A stretch of 64,000 nucleotides of DNA from assembly GCA_013397075.1 (NCBI GenBank), contig VWZS01007432.1, positions 1,349,565 through 1,413,564 of the forward strand. Direction: 5' to 3'. Both the position numbers and the translations under genes were made by a program. Source of the stretch: Rhabdornis inornatus (taxonomy: Eukaryota > Chordata > Aves > Passeriformes > Rhabdornithidae). This document shows positions 34,101-46,645 of the stretch, in pieces (the first letter of the stretch is position 1; each line of letters begins with the position of its first letter). The notes below the pieces were generated by a model. That model worked only from the letters and a program-made list of their open reading frames with translations. It did not search any database and was not told the origin of the DNA.

Positions 34101-35695
34101 GTGCAGTTGCTTTGGTATTTGATACTGCAATTTTTGCTCCTAAGATCAATAACAATGAAAAATATGTTTCTTCCTCAAGAAAGCCTCCTTTCAGTCACCA
34201 GCACATGCCCTATCCCAAATCTCATGTTACACTGCTTTTCAATATTCTTTTAGCTGTTTTATCCCTCTCCTCTACCAGCCATATCAATCCATCCCCAAAT
34301 CACCTCCTTCACTCCCTCAGTCCTCCAGTCTCCTATCTCAGCTCCTCCAGCATCTGCACAGCTGCACCCGCCTCACCATCTGCAACTCCTCGCATGATTC
34401 ATCACCAAACATAACAGACCATGATTATTCACTGTTTGAAAAGCTACAGTGGAATTTACATCTGTTTCTGGAAGGGATTCAAGAAGCCTGAATTCGCCTT
34501 CATAGCAGAGAACACCACCACTGTGTATTTTCAGTGGTTTTATTTCACTGATAAACTTTATTCCCTTGTCCAGACATAATACCATGACTTATTTGATAAA
34601 TTAAATTCAGCTTAACAGAGGGATTTATATCCTTTAAAAAATAATGACCCTCAGATAAAATATTACAGATTTAGACCCCTTCTGCTTGCAAGTGTCTTTT
34701 TGAAAATTGAGTAATTCCAATGGGCCAGCTTTTATACTCTTCTACCAGCACAAAAAAATCCAATGTCTTCCATAACTAGCACCTGAAGTTGTATAATTCA
34801 CTTATTCTTTATTGTGCTATAATTTTACTCATTTGTTAGAAATATTTTTACAGGCTCTTGTTGCTCAGCTATTACGTTTAAGTAAATAAACAAATTAAAC
34901 CTGCTAAAAATAAACTAACTTCAATTTAATGTCACGCCACAATACAGAGTGGAATGTGAAACAAAATTCTTCCACTTTTTGTAGCTGGGTTTTTTTTATT
35001 GGTTTTGGGGTTTTTTTGTTAAGAAAAAGGCCCTAGGTTTTATTCTGACAATTCAGACATCCCTACCTTTACAAATTTTTCTTTGTGATAAATGTACCAC
35101 ACAAAAACAAAGTTGACACTGAACTAGCGTTACTGACAAGAGCCTTGGCAACAGGCATGAATGCAATTAATCTAAATTTTTTGGCAAATGGACATCAAGT
35201 GCTTGTACTTGCAAGCTCCTGACGTGTCAGATAGAGGATACACTTGGGACACATGACTTCACACCTCTAAATCAGGTCACTCACTGCAGTATACAGATCA
35301 CAAGCCTCACACTCCTGCGTGATCAAAAAGGGGCAAACTATAACCAATTATTTTCCTGCCATGTTTTCCCTGCTCATCCTCTATGACATGAAGGGTATCT
35401 GGTGCACAGTTAAACAGCAATACCAGCACTGCTATACATCAGCCACCCCACTCCTTTTAACCAAGGAGGCATCTGAACTGCAGAAAGGTGGCAGAAGAAT
35501 ATGAGTCCAGTGAAACAGCCAGGAAAAGAAAACCTCTTTAAGAAGCTGTGTATGTACTTTCATATTCCAGTTTTACTTCACTTTATAAGGCATTTCAGCT
35601 GGCTTGAATCAGACTTTGAAAGAGCAGTTATGGGGACACAGCACAGAGTCCCTCTCCGGAGCACGGCTGAGTTACTGGTTGCAAAATAAAGTTAC
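25150..35695 (-). other. PPARA 5' intron region
   Basis: Over 10 kb of AT-rich sequence upstream of the first coding exon, read as intron between non-coding 5' exons and the ATG exon. No coding sequence was recognised. It holds a 33-bp tandem duplication at 31485-31548 and T/G-rich low-complexity patches near 30.27 and 34.99 kb. Further non-coding exons may be present but cannot be told by eye. Confidence 0.7.
31485..31548. repeat. 33-bp tandem duplication
   Basis: Two adjacent copies starting GTGTCCCAAAAACT (31485 and 31518) share ACCCATTTA/GCCCATTTA ends with a few substitutions. It lies in the PPARA 5' intron region. Confidence 0.8.
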
Positions 35696-36050
35696 CTTAA
35701 GGGTACCTAGACAAGTCAGCTTAAGTAACGTAATAGCTCCCTCCCATCAAAAGGATACATCCCTTCAGCAGCTGCCGGCCCCGCACCTTCCCTCTCCCTC
35801 TGCCCTTCCAGCCACGCCGCTCCCCGGTGCCTGCGCTGGCTCTGGCGCTGCCGGATCCCGCTAGCCACTTCTGGCGCTGTGAATGACTCGGCGCCAGAGC
35901 TGTTCCGGAGCCTCCTCGACACCGCTCTGGCCGCAGCAGCTTGGCAGGCTCCCAGGAGAGTGCCCAGCCCAGGGCACTGCACGCTGCTCTGCGTCCCTGC
36001 AATCCTGACACTCCGAGCCAGCTCCCGGGAACAGTCCCTCCCCAGTTTTA
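35696..36050 (-). promoter_or_regulatory. Possible alternative PPARA promoter and first exon
   Basis: A patch of about 300 bases with raised GC and many CpGs stands alone in AT-rich intron sequence, 5 kb below the main promoter. At its lower edge are two minus-strand donors 11 bases apart, TAG|GTACCC (exon end 35707) and AAG|GTAACT (exon end 35696). Together this suggests a secondary promoter with an alternative non-coding first exon. Human PPARA is known to use several 5' exons. No TATA or CCAAT element was pinned down. An enhancer or a decayed element is the alternative. Confidence 0.4.
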
Positions 36051-36667
36051 TTCCCCAGTGTAGACACAGCCTCGGTGAAACAATTTCGTCCACTGAATCG
36101 GTAAAGTGTAGCACAGGAAAACCACAGCCAGCCATAGAGAGCTGCGCAGACCCATTGAGGGGCAGCAAACAGGATGGATGGAAGCGTGTGGATGGGAGAA
36201 GGAAAGAAGCAGCCTAGAGCAGATCCAGCCATGCTGTGTAGCCACACTCCTCGCTGTAGCCCACATTTGCAGGGCTTTCAGGAACCACTGACGTGACATT
36301 CCATTATTTTTTCCATTTATGTGTTCATTCCCACACACATCCCCCCATTGTCATGTAAAAAAGAAATAAAATGAATTATAGCTGCAAATGGAACAATTCT
36401 ATGTTCTTAGAGGATAATCACTATTACATTTCCATGGGATTTATTACAGGATTTATAATCTTGAGAAAATGCAACTCCTTCTAAATTTGGTTAGAAAGAC
36501 AGCAGTTCAGTATGCTGAAAATCAGGTGCCCAGAACATATATTTAGCTTGAAAATCTGACAGCTGTTTGAAAATATTGGCCTGTTTATGCACAGTTACAT
36601 CTGTACATCCCCAGCACAGAATGCCAGGTACAGCTGCTGCTTTGTTCAGAGGCAGTAACCCTGTGCT

Positions 36668-36725
36668 GCTTGTCTCTTACTCACCTAGGAGCTAAAGCTT
36701 GTCTCTTACTTACCTAGGTGCTAAA
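36668..36725. repeat. 29-bp tandem duplication with a splice donor in each copy
   Basis: Two copies of a 29-base unit (36668-36696 and 36697-36725) differ at only two or three positions. On the minus strand each copy carries a near-consensus 5' splice site: TAG|GTAAGTAAG (exon end 36714) and TAG|GTGAGTAAG (exon end 36685). An acceptor-like TTCTTGCCCACCTCAG lies just upstream, ending at 36784. Confidence 0.85.
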
Positions 36726-36783
36726 GCTGCTACCTGATTTGATCACACTGGCCTGATTAACTGCACACAGTATGTCCTTTATC
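36714..36783 (-). other. Candidate non-coding 5' exon of PPARA
   Basis: A 70-base stretch bounded by a pyrimidine-rich acceptor (ending at 36784) and a strong donor (GTAAGTAAG from 36713). It sits between the main promoter and the coding exons on the correct strand. Two of the human PPARA 5' exons are non-coding, so an exon of this kind is expected somewhere here. Use is inferred from the splice signals alone. Confidence 0.3.
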
Positions 36784-36818
36784 CTGAGGTGGGCAAGAAT
36801 ATACAAACTTCACTTGCT

Positions 36819-36849
36819 TTATATATATATATATATGTATATATGTATA
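36819..36849. repeat. TA dinucleotide microsatellite
   Basis: About 30 bases of alternating TA with two G interruptions, just upstream of the candidate non-coding exon. Confidence 0.9.
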
Positions 36850-39800
36850 GCTACTTTGCAATCTTCCACTGAAAACTGCCAAGAAGCCAACAATACTATG
36901 ACCTGTGGGCTGCAATTAATTGTATTTTAACATCAGAGTGTATTAATTAATTGACAGCTATACTGCAGGATTCCTCTGCCCTATTGGACAGAAGGCCACC
37001 AGGCACTAATAAACAAGAGTCTCCAAAGCAGCCTCCTCACACAACACCCACCTTCTCCCTCTTCCTCTCCTGAAGATCCAATTAGTTCCACAGTATATTC
37101 TTCAGCCTTACTACTCTAGGGAACATTTTCCATACATGTTGAATAAAGATGCCAGAGAGCTTGGTTTAGTTTTGTTTGATGGAAGCCTGCCCCATGACTC
37201 CAGTGTCAGGTACTTCGTACCATTCTTCCTGAAGCAGTAACACTAACAGCAGGTTAGCAAACCTCATCACTAATTAATGAGATACAAAAATATGAAATAT
37301 GAAAATATTGGACTAACTTGCTTTCACATGTATTTCATCTGCCTGGAAACAAATGCCAAACAGCTGTACAACCTCAGTACAACTTCAGCTCACTGCTCTG
37401 AGTTCCTCAAGGCAGACACATTCTGGAACAAGTTTCTTTTATTATTTGGAAAGATTTCGTGAATAATTTCTCAGTTTATACATCTTTTTAAAACCATGAT
37501 AGTGTATTGGAATTTTTAGAAAGGGATAGGTAATTTGCCAAATGCTTGCCAATCTCTCCTACTCTTAGAGTTTCCACAGCCATGAGACAACTTGAACTTA
37601 AAACCATAAATTTAGATGAATACAGCACCACAGAACAAACTATGCCTCTTTGGTAGTTTGCATCTTTCCAAAGTATAAAAAATTTTACCACAATACACAT
37701 TCTAAGACTTAGCAAAGACCCACACAAACCAGTCACGTAACAACTCAAGCCTCAGTCAGAATTAGAGTGCCAAAGATTTGTGGTTTATAATTCATATTAA
37801 TCTGTGCATGAGAAGTCCTTCACTGGACTACACACACTTCTTAGATATTTAAAGACACATGCAATGCACTTATAAATAAATATTGTTTCATAAGCAGAAA
37901 CTATGAGAAGTGGTATGAGGAAGTGGAGTCAGATTTGGCAACATCTCAATGCCACACGCAATCTGGTCACACAACAGACTCCTCATATCACTTGAGAATC
38001 TTTAAAACATGTCAAATATCACACTGTTTGAGAGATTTTTATTTTATTTTGAGGATAGTGATGATAAGAGCCTAACTTTACCAGACTTTTTAATTCAGTG
38101 AAAAAGTCAGCCTTCTACTTCATAAAAAGTTATTCAATATTTAATTTAACAGATCTGGTCCTTTGAAATACTGAACATTCTACCTCTAAAATATTAAGAA
38201 TTCAGAATTCTACTGACTAGCACCTAAGACAGCAGTAGATATCAGAACATAAGGAAATGTTAGTTTGTTCTCCTGATTGTGCTACTATTTTCTGTTTATC
38301 AATTATTTATTGGCACTACACGCCCAGATTTCTTTCCTTGTCATTTGACTATACATTAATCACTCTTTACAGAGATTCTTTACCCACTCCATGTATGTAC
38401 TCACCCCTTCATGCAGCATCTTGCAAGGCTGAAACAGAAGTTGTTTTCCAGAAAATCTTCCCCTTCCATTTCATGTGCAGATTGGTGACAACAAGCAGTT
38501 CTTCATCAATAAAAAGCTGCTGACAGTCTTAAAAAAATAAAAATAAAGAGTGAACAAAATTTCCCAGGACTTATTACACTGATTTTGCACAGCTATGGTG
38601 TAATATAACTTAAGAAAAATATTTCTTTATGCATCCAAAAAAAAAAAAAGCTTTCATTTCACTTGGGCTAAAAATAATTTTTTAAATGACTGAGTTTTTT
38701 AATATGTCCCTAGTTTTACAGCAGGACCACACTGGCATCTAGCTAACTAGGGAATATAACTGATATATCCCAATATAATTCTGATGTTTTTTCCCTCATA
38801 CTAAAAAAAATTCAAAACCACTCAACTGAGAACACTATAGTGATAGCCCTGTGCTATTTTAACTGTCTGTTATAGAGTAAAATACTTATACTCCTAAAGA
38901 GCATTCTCACAGATGTCCAAGTCTTTCTGTGGACACATTTTGAGTAGTTATGGTTTCCAAGGTGCACACGCTGCCCTGTGAGATGTCTTTGCAATTGACC
39001 TTTATTTTGAGGATTTACATCCCAAAGGCAGAGATTTTGTTTTTATATACTTTATAAGGCCTTTATACAAAAAAAGCATACATAGATTAAAAATACCAAA
39101 CAAATTAAAGATTCAGAGAGATTTTGAAGTAGTGGATTTAAAAAAAATGTTTAAATTCCAAAATTATGTAAGAAAATATGCTTGTACATTTAATAAAGAT
39201 GAATTCAACTTCATTTATCTTCCAAGACAAGTATGGTGTTCTCTTCTTTTCCCCTTTGCAAAAATATGACATGTGCAATAGAAGCAGAACTCAGAACCCA
39301 AATCTCATCAGGAAAGCTATAGAAAAGTACAGACAAGAACAGAGCTGTTTGCAATTTTGAAGTACAAGTGGCTGCTGAAAAGATAATAAGAAAAGTTGTG
39401 TTTCCTTGCCCACTTTGGGACAACGGTGACCATTATAACCCATTGTTTAGAACAAGGTTAGTATCTTAGGCCATATATCCTACTCTCCCATAGGACATTA
39501 TTGTCCCTTATATTTTTGTAACACTCTGCACATGAAATATTAAAAGCATAACAACACAAAATCACAACTGAAGTATAACCCTCTCTCCATGGTTTAAAAT
39601 TCATTATACCCTTTATGAAGGCTACAGTATTAACAGAAAATGAGGGCACAAAAGAACTACTGGAAAGCAAGTGACAAACCCACAAGGTGTTTCCAATAGG
39701 TAGCCAAAACTCCCCATGCACCTGACTGTAGAGGATGACAGTCAATGTAAGGCACCAACAGTTTGATAAGAATGCTTTTCTGGACCATGCTAAGAGTTCC

Positions 39801-40831
39801 TTCCAAACATAGGAAAAGACAGTGAGCATGCCGCCTGTAGACACCCACAAGCCTCTGAAAAGGTCTGCACACTCTCATCCTGCCAATACGCTACATTGTA
39901 TTACATGAAATTCCCAAAGTTGCCACTCAAAGTCACTACCAGCCGACGGCCGCTCGGTAGCTCATGCCAGCCAACAAAGGTTATGACACCGGTTTAGGTT
40001 TAGCAGACGTGTGACCACATCACATGAACCACAACTGCCTCAGTTCCAGCACGAGACCAGGTAGCAGTCTCAATGCTAAGTCAATGATTCAGGATTTACA
40101 ATGGAAACACTTTTTACAGCTGATCCGTTTCGCTGCCTGCAAAGCAAATTTTAAAAGGTGAGCAGTGCCGATGCCAATGAGAAAGTCTGTGCATGTTCTG
40201 TAATACAAGGAGTTTGACCACGATTTTCCTTCACAACAGAACTTATGCAACACCTCTATTAGTGCAGTACTACTAAGACACCCAATGCCAAAAGTGCCAA
40301 ACATTATCATTCCAGATAATCCTGTGTGACGAATCCTGTGCTCATACTACTTCCATCAGAGAGCTTATGAACAGTTCCCTGTGTCATTGAGTGAGACTGG
40401 GCCAATCTTAATATGAATACAAGGCAACACCTTTTCGCACCCCTTTCCATTGCTACTTCTGGAACGCTTTTTGAAAAGCAAGTATCCAGTCCCATAGGGA
40501 CAAGAACTCAGCAAACCACAAAAGCAAGCCCCGGAGGCGTTCCCACTGACCTGCTCCTCGCCCCCAGGACAGAGGACCCTCCTCTGACCGGCCGACCGGG
40601 AACAGCACAAGCCGCCTGACTGAGCCAAGCCAACAGCGGGAACCTCCAAACACGTACTTTCTGCCTAGTGCCCGAGTTTATTCCAGGTTAAAGGCAATCC
40701 AGATGCTCCGTTTAGGAGACTTGGCAGTTGCCAAACAACCTCTCGTGTGACAGGGCACTTCCCCCTCCTCTGTTCCCACCTCCAGCGCCCTGAAATCCCT
40801 CTCCCCCCGGGCTGCCCGGGTGGCTCTTTAC
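36850..40831 (-). other. PPARA intron 1, upper part
   Basis: AT-rich sequence below the CpG-island exon. It becomes GC-richer above about 39.9 kb, with scattered CpGs (for example around 39940-40000 and 40530-40620) marking the shore of the island. No coding sequence or RNA gene was recognised. Confidence 0.7.
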
Positions 40832-41400
40832 CTGCGCCCGCTGGCGCCGGGCCGGCTCTGCCCGTCTCGCAGCCCCTCGGCCCCGTTCCCGCAGCCGGAG
40901 GCGGGCGCCGCGCCGAGCGAGCAGCGGGAGCCGCTACAGCATCCCCCAGGCCGGCTACCTCCTCCTGCCGTCCGCCGCCGCTCCGCCGAGGGCTTCACAC
41001 CGCGGGGCCGGAGAGATAAGTAATAGCGAATAGCAAGGGAGGGGAGGGGAGGAGAAGAAAGGACAGGTCATTAGCAAAGCCGCCGCCGCTTTAGCGAGAC
41101 GGGGGCGTCACCCAACCACAGGCGGCCGCTCCCGCCTCCTGCCGGCGCCCCGGCCGGGACACGGGCACGGCGCGGGCGTGGGGCGCCCCTAAGGCAGTAC
41201 CGTGCATCGCTGCCGTGGGATGCGCAGGGCCGGGCCGGGCCGGCCCGAGCCGCGTCCCCGGCTGCCGGCGGGGAAGGAGCGGGAACGGGGAAGGAACAGG
41301 GAAAGAACGGGAGCGGGAGCGGCCGGTGACAGGTCCCGGAAGTGAGGTCGGCACACACCTCCCGCCGCGGCCGCGCGCCATTGGCGGGGCGGGGACGGCC
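40800..41400 (-). promoter_or_regulatory. PPARA: CpG-island promoter of PPARA
   Basis: A dense CpG region without a TATA box. Elements seen: an inverted CCAAT (ATTGG at 41380-41384), a GC box GGGGCGGGG at 41386-41394 for Sp1-type factors, and an ETS/GABP site CCGGAAGTG at 41336-41344. Their order suits minus-strand transcription starting below 41330. One AGGTCA nuclear-receptor half-site lies at about 41064, without a good DR1 partner. Confidence 0.75.
40832..41330 (-). other. PPARA: Likely first (non-coding) exon of PPARA
   Basis: On the minus strand the CpG island ends in CGGGCGCAG|GTAAAG, a consensus donor with exon end 40832. The sequence above it is GC-rich and contains GCGGCGGC runs, as 5' UTRs of such promoters do. 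The upper limit is a guess based on the CCAAT and GC boxes at 41380-41394, which would place starts at about 41280-41330. A shorter exon with a start nearer 41000 is possible. Open frames through this region are products of high GC content. Confidence 0.5.
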
Positions 41401-41403
41401 CCG

Positions 41404-41840
41404 CTCCCCTCACACCCCTCACTGCCCTCACATTCCTTATTGCCTTCACACTGCTTGTTGCCTTCACTGAGTTCACTGCCATACTACTCCTTATTGCCTG
41501 CACTCCGTTCACTGTCCTCCCACTCCCTATTGCCTTCACTCCGTTCACTGCCCTCCCACTCCCTATTGCCTTCACTCCGTTCACTGCCCTCACACTCCCT
41601 ATTGCCTTCACTCCGTTCACTGCCCTCACACTCCTCACTGACTTCACTGCCCTCACGCCCCTTGCTGCCCTCACACCCCTCATTGCCTTTACTGTGTTCA
41701 CTGCCCTCACACCCCTCAGTGCCCTCGCTCCGTTCACTGCCCTCACGCTCCTCACTGCCTATACTGTCCTCCCATCTCTCCACTGCCCTCAGACCCCTCA
41801 CTCTCTTCACACGCTTCAGACCATTCACTGCCCTCACAAA
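41404..41840. repeat. Nested 9/36-bp minisatellite at the PPARA promoter
   Basis: About 430 bases built from a 9-base unit of the type CACTGCCCT / CATTGCCTT / CACTCCGTT. In the middle, four units are in a clean 36-base register (CACTCCGTTC at 41501, 41537, 41573 and 41609). One strand is strongly pyrimidine-rich. Because 9 and 36 are multiples of 3, long open frames run through on both strands, with a 12-residue periodicity on the minus strand. These are not genes. Confidence 0.95.
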
Positions 41841-42020
41841 CCCCCGGCCCCGGGTCCCTCCGTGCTCCCGCATTTTTACCGGCACACGTGGCTGAGGGGG
41901 TCGGGCCTGAAGCCCCCGGACGTTCGGTCAGAGGCAAATAAAGCCCCGCGGCCGGAGGAGCGGGCCCGGCTGCTGCGGGCCCGGTGAGGGCCGGTGCAGA
42001 GGGGCCGTGCCTGTGCCCAT
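41841..42020 (+). promoter_or_regulatory. Second GC-rich block, possible divergent start
   Basis: About 180 bases of CpG-rich sequence on the far side of the minisatellite from the PPARA promoter. It contains a plus-strand donor-like CCCG|GTGAGG (exon end 41983). It may be an upper part of the same CpG island split by repeat growth, or the start of a divergent non-coding transcript. No open frame of interest was seen. Confidence 0.3.
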
Positions 42021-45000
42021 GCATCGTTCTACATAACAATTCTCAAAGTCCTATAAATGCGTGTTTGCCTTCACGTTTGCATTCCATGTGGGGAAGAAAA
42101 AAACCCCAACCAACCAATCAAGCAAACAAAACCAAAATTTAGTTAGGAACCCCACTTAATTAGTGAGCTGAGTAGTCAATGGCACAGTACTGGGATGATA
42201 AAACAAGACTCACTTCAGATGTTTCCAATGGGAAGTTAAATGAGGCCTAGAAAGGGAAGAGAGCACTGTTTGGGGGGTTTGGTCCATACTGTAGTGAGCA
42301 CCACACTTAATTCCATAAATTTCTCATAAATTTGTGTTTAGCACATGGCCCCAGACACCCAAGTACTCAGTGCAGAAACAACAATAACAGCAGAGGCTGA
42401 AAAGCCCCCAAAGGCATGTCTCAGGACCAGTCAGCAAAAGGCAATATTGACCATGGAAAACAGAAGCTAACTAAAGGCCTTATATTGATCTAGGGCATTT
42501 TCAGTCTGTTTCAAACTGGTTCTGGTCACAGTTTGACTTTTCAACCACTAGAGCTGCTCCAAGGTCTGTCTCAAGCTCTGCCAATACCCAATGCCACAAG
42601 AATCAGCTGATTTAGCAGGTTAATTCCCAGTTTTAACAGCTACATATTTCCCCACAGGTGAGGTGACATGGTGCAAGTGCTGCAGTACAATTTTCTAGAG
42701 GAAGATGTTGGAATGGATGCAGACTTTTGCCTGGGGAATATGTACATTTTGAGGGATTCACAGCTGTTGCCAGTGAGAGGCATGTCAGGCTGACTCAGCT
42801 TTTTATCCACACCTCATCTTGTCCTGACTCACGCACAAGTGCTGTCCCAAAGGCAGTAAAGACACAAAATATTTATTGGAATTCAAAATGAGCTGTGGGT
42901 TGTTTCCTGTTTATGAGCTGCGGGCTCCTCAGCCCACACCAAACATGTAGTGACCTCCGTCTGCAGCAAGGAGGACTGTGTTACTCCAGGCATGGAGAAG
43001 AGCTCTCTTAACCTCTGTTCTGTAAGTGACTCTTCCGAAGAACTTGGAAACATTTTGTCCACAAAAATGACTGGTGTTGCAGAAAGCAGTAAAGGAGGAG
43101 AATGTATTCCACACTTAAAATATTTGCACAGGAGACTGTAGTAGTTCCTTTTGCACTGAAAGAGCTTTTAAAAAGTAGATTACTGACTGGATTGTGTAAA
43201 TTTGTATCACAGTTGAAATCTTAATCACATACTAAATATCATAAAAATTCATTAAGCTATTTAAATGTGCAGGATTTTAGAAATCAGAAGTTAGAGTATT
43301 TACTAGTTTTTTAGCTGGAATAACCTTCAACTAGTGTTATATTCTATTAATATGCAGTAACCTTATTGCAATTGCCTAACAGCTTGACAGTCATGGAAGA
43401 AGCAGCCAGATTTGTGCAGTTGTTGATTTTCCATCTTTCCAGTAGCCAGCTGGCTTTGTTGGAGGCCTGCACAGCCACACACAGCATTTCTATCACAAAA
43501 CATTTTCATTTGCGAAAGAGAAATGCCTTTTCATTTATTTAAAGGCCAGATATGGAGTCTCTCATAACAATTCTGTGGGAGCACATGAGCAGCTCCAAGT
43601 CAGCACAGGCTCATTCAGAAGTCTGGGAGGACAGACCATACCAGGAAAAATTGGCAGCGCCTTCACCACCTCCTCCAGCTACGGGTAGAATGCAGGAAAT
43701 GGGCTGACCCTGCAGTCAAATGTTTGCTGTGGTTTCTCTTGCTGATTTGATGATAGAGATTTTAACTGACAATGGACCTTGTTTTTGCTGGGTCATCATG
43801 AAATACTTCCCCTACAAAGTCGATAGAGCCATAGAGCCTTCTCATTTGAGTATTTATTTGAAGTGGGAACTGCAGAGACACAGTATTGTGGCCAGCACTT
43901 TATCAGCTGAAATAGCATACACAGGGTTCTGTTTCTCTTTGAGTGCCTACTGAAGCCTTACAGATCTAACATGTACTAATGGAAAATTAATTAAATCAAT
44001 CTTTGAGTCATTCTTATTAAAAGAATATAAGAGGCTGGACAATCACAAAGCAACAAGTTTTATGAGCAGAGGTCACTAGCGGAGGTCTAGAAAACTATCA
44101 CAGTGTAATTTAAATCTTTTTCTGTATAATTTTGTGCATGCTGGATCCTACCCCTTTGTGTCTGGTCAAAACATGTCAAAGCCAAAAGTCCCATGTGATA
44201 ATGAACAGGAGAGGATTAAATCTGATTTATTTAATACACACAGTATGCAAATTATTGTTAAAAGCAGAGTTATCTCTCATTAAATCAAACCCCTTAAAAA
44301 AATGCAAACAACAGCCAAGGAAACTGGTGAAGCAGAGGTGACCAGTGAGATGTATCCACCCTGAGCTGTCTCTCAGCATAGCAGCCTGGGTACAGAAATA
44401 TCTACGCTGCTTTGCTTTGCTGTTGGTTTTAGGTCAGGCTGGATTTGAGGGCTGGTTGTTTTTAGATGCATGTCTCTCTCCTGGATTAGAACAAAGCTCT
44501 AAGGCTAAAGATGATAAATGAAAACATTTGGATAAGTTGCATGAGACTCATTTTACTATGACAGGTTTTGGATGGAAGTAGGATGCAACTTACAGGTTTA
44601 CACAAGCCTACTTTCCATAAAACTATTTAGACATTCAATTTTTAAAAAAATCTAGGATAAGATTATATTTCCCAACAAAATAAGCAACGAAGCTGTTACT
44701 TACATATAATTTCTGTTAGAGATGTTTACCATGCCGCCCCACCTATATAAGATATGGCCTTGGTCATTCAGATAATTTCATTTTTGAAAGTTATTTTCCT
44801 TGTTACTCTTCACTTACTGAAACAATTAATTACTTGTCAGAGCATCAAGATCAAACATTGCAGGTGTCCATACATCTCTTCCCATGTCAAAAAGACTTCA
44901 GAACAGTGGCATGGAAGATCATTGTGCTTTAAACTTATTAACCCTTCTTAAGCCAAAATGTTTAGAATTCCTCTCATGACTCTTTATGCTGGTGCTGTAT

Positions 45001-46645
45001 TGTTGCTATGGATTTTTCACCATATGATTTCCAACCAGATTGAGAACTGGTGAATTATTTTTTTTCTTAGTGTTTACCCCCTCTTCATTATTACAGCAAG
45101 TGTGTTAAATTTCTTTGTTTTAATAAAAAAAGTTTTTAAAAGAAAACTATTAGCAGTGAGCAAGCACCTTTCTTACAGTAAAGCAGGACATTCCAAATCT
45201 TTATTCTGAGGGGGAGCCCATGCTGGAGCCTTCTTCAGGACGGGGAGGAAACAGAGGAAAAATTACTGACTTGAAAACACCTTATGGGAATAAGCAATTA
45301 CTCTTAAAACACAGCTGTGGCTATTCTTTCCCAAATTTGCCCTACATTCTCATCTGAATAATTTCTTTCTCCAGTGTAAGTTTTCTATACATTTCTTTTT
45401 GTGCTGGACACTGCATTACCAGATTTAGTAGATTTATTTGTGGATTTTGTTTTAGGTCTCCAAGAACTGCTAAAAATCAGTTAAGCTTAATATAATAAAT
45501 GTATACATTTTTAGAAAACAAATCACTGCTTGGTATCTTGAACTGGGGAGAAGTTTTGTTATTCTCTTACTGGAGTGGGTTTTTCCTTCCTTTCTTTGAT
45601 GAACGTGGTACTTGCCGTAGTGTGACTGAGGGAATAAGTTTCCTCCTTTTTCGGCAGGTTTTTCGATATTATCCTTGGAAATAAATGTACTCTTAATTTA
45701 ATTGCTTAGTGCATTTTAATTTATCGATCTCTGATTTCCAGTCCTTTGAACAAATACGATTTGAATGTTTCCTGTTCAAAGAGTTTCTTTCTAATCCAGG
45801 TTTCCCACTTATTCCTGCTTTTGTTTTGTTGGCTCAGTGAAGCCTGTGTTGCCCCCCTTTCCCTAATCTGTTTCCCAGTTGATGTTTTATCTGTGTCACT
45901 GAGATTCTCTTCTTGAGTGATATACTTAAAATCGGTCCCTGTTGTCCTCCCCATAACTGTGATTCAAATCTTACTCACGAGTGACTATTGCAACATATCT
46001 TTTGGCCCTTATTCTCCCCTCTCTCCAGCTAAAGCCAACTTTCGCTGTCCCCTCTCAAGCCTCTTTTCTATTTACGTCAACTCTTTACCCCCTTTGACGT
46101 CTGCTTCCAATTCCCAAATCTTCTCTCCAGTAGCTTCTGGTGGACTCTCTCCTGTCCTTTATCAATCCTGCAGGAAACCTGCCCCTTCCCTGCACAGCCT
46201 GTACACGAGCATGACACGGCAGAATGAAGAAGCAAGACAGAATGTTCAGTGGACTGTGTTTCCTAATACAATTACTAGCAATTTCTACTTGGTTTTCTTT
46301 AAAATGTGTCCTCCTATGCACCTCTGCAGTGTATATTTATTCCCTTGCATGCCTCAATCAGCTTGCTCTGTCACTGGTCAATTCTCCCAGCATCAATGCT
46401 TACCTGTCCTTGTCTAGCTTTAGCTGTAGCCTTAATGCAAGCTGCAGAAGTTTCTGGGCCTTCACTCGTGTTTTATTTGGATTTCAAGAAGGGATTGCTG
46501 TGAAAATATCAGCTTGCCCTAAATAATTTTGCTTTGCAAATACTTCAGCCCAAGTGCAGAAATTAAAACTGAAGTTGCAGCTTCTGTTCTCCTTCATACC
46601 CTGTACACCTCATGCACCAGAGGTGTAAGCACACCTCTTTAGCAA
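42021..46645. other. Intergenic, upstream of PPARA
   Basis: AT-rich non-coding sequence. The few frames of 60-80 codons lack resemblance to known proteins and have no matching exon structure. No let-7 or other familiar microRNA hairpin was seen. Confidence 0.7.

Noticed and set aside
40747..41381. Several open frames of 65-96 codons in the CpG island
   Set aside because: GC-rich DNA has few stop codons. The frames are proline/arginine/alanine-rich, overlap on both strands and lack splice or homology support.
41189..41895. Long open frames on both strands (188 codons minus, 226 codons plus) with 12-residue repeats
   Set aside because: They are created by the minisatellite, whose unit length is a multiple of three and lacks stops. 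They overlap each other and have no resemblance to proteins.
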